Shown here: positions 20,541 to 21,879 of the stretch, one piece after another
Numbering within the stretch: the first letter of the stretch is position 1
Layout: every line of letters begins with the position of its first letter
Assembly: GCA_036488085.1 (NCBI GenBank)
Contig: DASXHZ010000020.1
Coordinates: 1-21,879 of the forward strand
Source of the DNA: DASXHZ01 sp036488085
Lineage (GTDB): Bacteria; Acidobacteriota; Thermoanaerobaculia; Gp7-AA8
Reading direction: 5' to 3'
Length of the DNA: 21,879 bases
Program-made: the position numbers and the translations under genes
The notes under the pieces: generated by a model
The model's database searches: none
What the model was told of the DNA's origin: nothing
The model's input: only the letters and a program-made list of their open reading frames with translations

Positions 20541-21879
20541 TGAACTGAGCGAGATTCTTGTCGTTCGCGCCGAGGCGGAGCGCGCTCGTGAAGAGATCGT
20601 TCGCCGCCTTCGGGTCGATCTTCTGCGCGGTGCCCGCTTCCTCCGCCGCTTCCGTGCGCCGCCCGAGGTTCGCGAGAACGATGGCCCGGAAGACGTGCGG
20701 CTCAAGGGATGACGGCGCGATCTTCGATGCGGCAGCGAGATCCGCGAGCGCCTCTTCGTTGCGGTTCGACGCTGTGAGCAACGCCACGTAATTCATCCGC
20801 GCGTCGTAGAGATTTGGATCCAGCCGGATCGCCTCGGCGAACGCTTTCTCGGCGTTTGCGGCGTCATTCTTCCGCTCGTACGCGAGCGCGAGGTTGTTGT
20901 AGACGGAGGCCGACTTCGGCGCCGCTTCGAGGTGAGGGATGGCGTCGGTTGGGCGGCCGCCGTTGAGCAGCGCGAGGCCGAGGCTCTCCTGTCCGCCTGC
21001 GATCGTCGGATCGAGCGCGACCGCCTGTTCGAGCGGCGAGATCGCATCCGAATATCGCTTCGCGCGGAGCAGCGCGCTTCCAGCCTCATACAACGGCACC
21101 GGTGCGCCGTGGCTCAAGCGCGCCGCCTCGCCGTAGTGCGGCATCGCCTCGTCGGCGCGCCCCTCGGCTTCGAGCGCCGCCGCCAGATGCATCTCGGCCG
21201 AGGGATTGTCCGTCGTGACGGCGACGGCGCGCGTCCAGACGGTGACGCTGTCCTTCCAGAACGTCGTCTGGTACACCGACAGAACCGCGAGGATTGCGAC
21301 GGCAGCGATCGCGGCATACTTCGCCGTGGCCGGCGCCAGATGATCGGCGGCGAACCAGACGACGGCGAACGTAAGGCCGATCGACGGGATGTACATGAAG
21401 CGGTCGGCCATCGACTGCGCCCCCGCCTGCACGATCCCGATCACCGGCACGATCGTGATGAGGTACCAGAGCCATCCCACCCTGAGGTAGCGATGCTTGT
21501 TGCGGAACGTCAGGAACGTGATCGCCGCGAGGATCAGCAGACAGACGGCGATGACGAACGGCGCGATGTCGTACTCATAGGGATAGAGAATCGCGAGGCT
21601 GGTCGGAACGAAGAACTTCCGGAGATACGCCGCGTACGCCGTGATCGCGTTCGCGATCCGGACGCTGAGCGGGATCGACGCGAGCGCGTGCTCCTGGCCG
21701 ACGAAAGTGATGCCGAGGATGATCGCGGAGATCGCGAAAAGGTGAAGCTTGTCGAGCCATGAAGGCTTGCGCTGCAACGGCCAGACGTCGAGGAGCAGCA
21801 GCGCCAACGGCAACGTGAGCGCCATCGGCTTCGCCATCACGGCGAGGACGAATAGGACGACGACCAGTGTAGCGGCGCC
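20515..21879 (-). CDS. TMTC-like membrane protein with C-terminal TPR repeats (partial, N-terminus outside window)
   Basis: The visible C-terminal 454 residues of a larger protein; the frame stays open to the window edge, so the GTG at 21840 is not taken as the start. The first part has about six hydrophobic segments with AYAAYLRKFFVPTSLAILYP and SMADRFMYIPSIGL, the pattern of the C-terminal membrane region of TMTC/PMT-type (DUF1736-like) proteins, which are linked to O-mannosylation in eukaryotes. About six TPR units follow (from about PSAEMHLAAALEAEGRADEA to SLEPHVFRAIVLANLGRRTE), and the protein ends AQFISAMRYSQ. The catalytic N-terminal half is not visible, so glycosyltransferase activity is inferred from family only. 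Confidence 0.8.
   Translation of the reverse strand, partial: GAATLVVVLFVLAVMAKPMALTLPLALLLLDVWPLQRKPSWLDKLHLFAISAIILGITFVGQEHALASIPLSVRIANAITAYAAYLRKFFVPTSLAILYPYEYDIAPFVIAVCLLILAAITFLTFRNKHRYLRVGWLWYLITIVPVIGIVQAGAQSMADRFMYIPSIGLTFAVVWFAADHLAPATAKYAAIAAVAILAVLSVYQTTFWKDSVTVWTRAVAVTTDNPSAEMHLAAALEAEGRADEAMPHYGEAARLSHGAPVPLYEAGSALLRAKRYSDAISPLEQAVALDPTIAGGQESLGLALLNGGRPTDAIPHLEAAPKSASVYNNLALAYERKNDAANAEKAFAEAIRLDPNLYDARMNYVALLTASNRNEEALADLAAASKIAPSSLEPHVFRAIVLANLGRRTEAAEEAGTAQKIDPKAANDLFTSALRLGANDKNLAQFISAMRYSQ

Overview
The window is 21.9 kb of uniformly GC-rich DNA, densely packed with genes. An OmpA-type periplasmic protein, an MCE/MlaD-like lipid-transfer domain and several Sec signal peptides point to a diderm (Gram-negative) bacterium. 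The very long secreted protein built of carboxypeptidase-regulatory-like modules, the APC permeases and the DUF4097-like protein would suit an uncultured soil or sediment Acidobacteriota-type organism. That placement is an inference, because no rRNA or other phylogenetic marker is present.

Layout. 1-3171: the end of livH, then livM, livG and livF, a branched-chain amino acid ABC importer whose binding protein lies outside the window. 3268-4806: an APC-family amino acid permease. 4870-6813: a periplasmic OmpA-like protein with a long coiled coil. 6894-7775: a secreted protein with NGP repeats. 7831-10190: a second APC permease translationally coupled to a Rieske oxygenase alpha subunit of the quaternary-ammonium type. 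12417 down to 10142 (minus strand): a probable operon of a zinc-ribbon miniprotein, a small unknown protein, an FAD amine oxidase and 3-methyladenine DNA glycosylase I. 12607-16422: a 1271-residue secreted multi-module protein. 17527 to 16409 (minus): a geranylgeranyl-reductase-like flavoprotein. 19070 to 17572 (minus): acpP and fabF of fatty acid synthesis. 19143-19658: an orphan MCE-domain protein. 19746-20540: a HAD hydrolase. 21879 to 20515 (minus): the C-terminal part of a TMTC-like membrane protein with TPR repeats. No gene-free stretch exceeds 300 bases; the longest, 12418-12606, is framed by repeat arms.

The metabolic theme is uptake and oxidation of amino acids and amines (liv genes, two APC permeases, Rieske enzyme, amine oxidase), beside envelope proteins and a fatty-acid block.

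The most unusual signal is between the genes. Four gaps carry inverted repeats built from degenerate 7-bp units (GTTATCC, GTGATCC, GTTACTC and GTTGCCA types). The arms fill the gap, and in four cases one arm ends at, or a few bases before, the start codon of a gene without a Shine-Dalgarno. A second set of four SD-less genes has a TANNNT hexamer exactly 6 nt before the start codon, as in leaderless promoters. A third signal is a 24-nt palindromic sequence found once between genes and once inside a coding sequence. All three convergent gene pairs overlap at their 3' ends.
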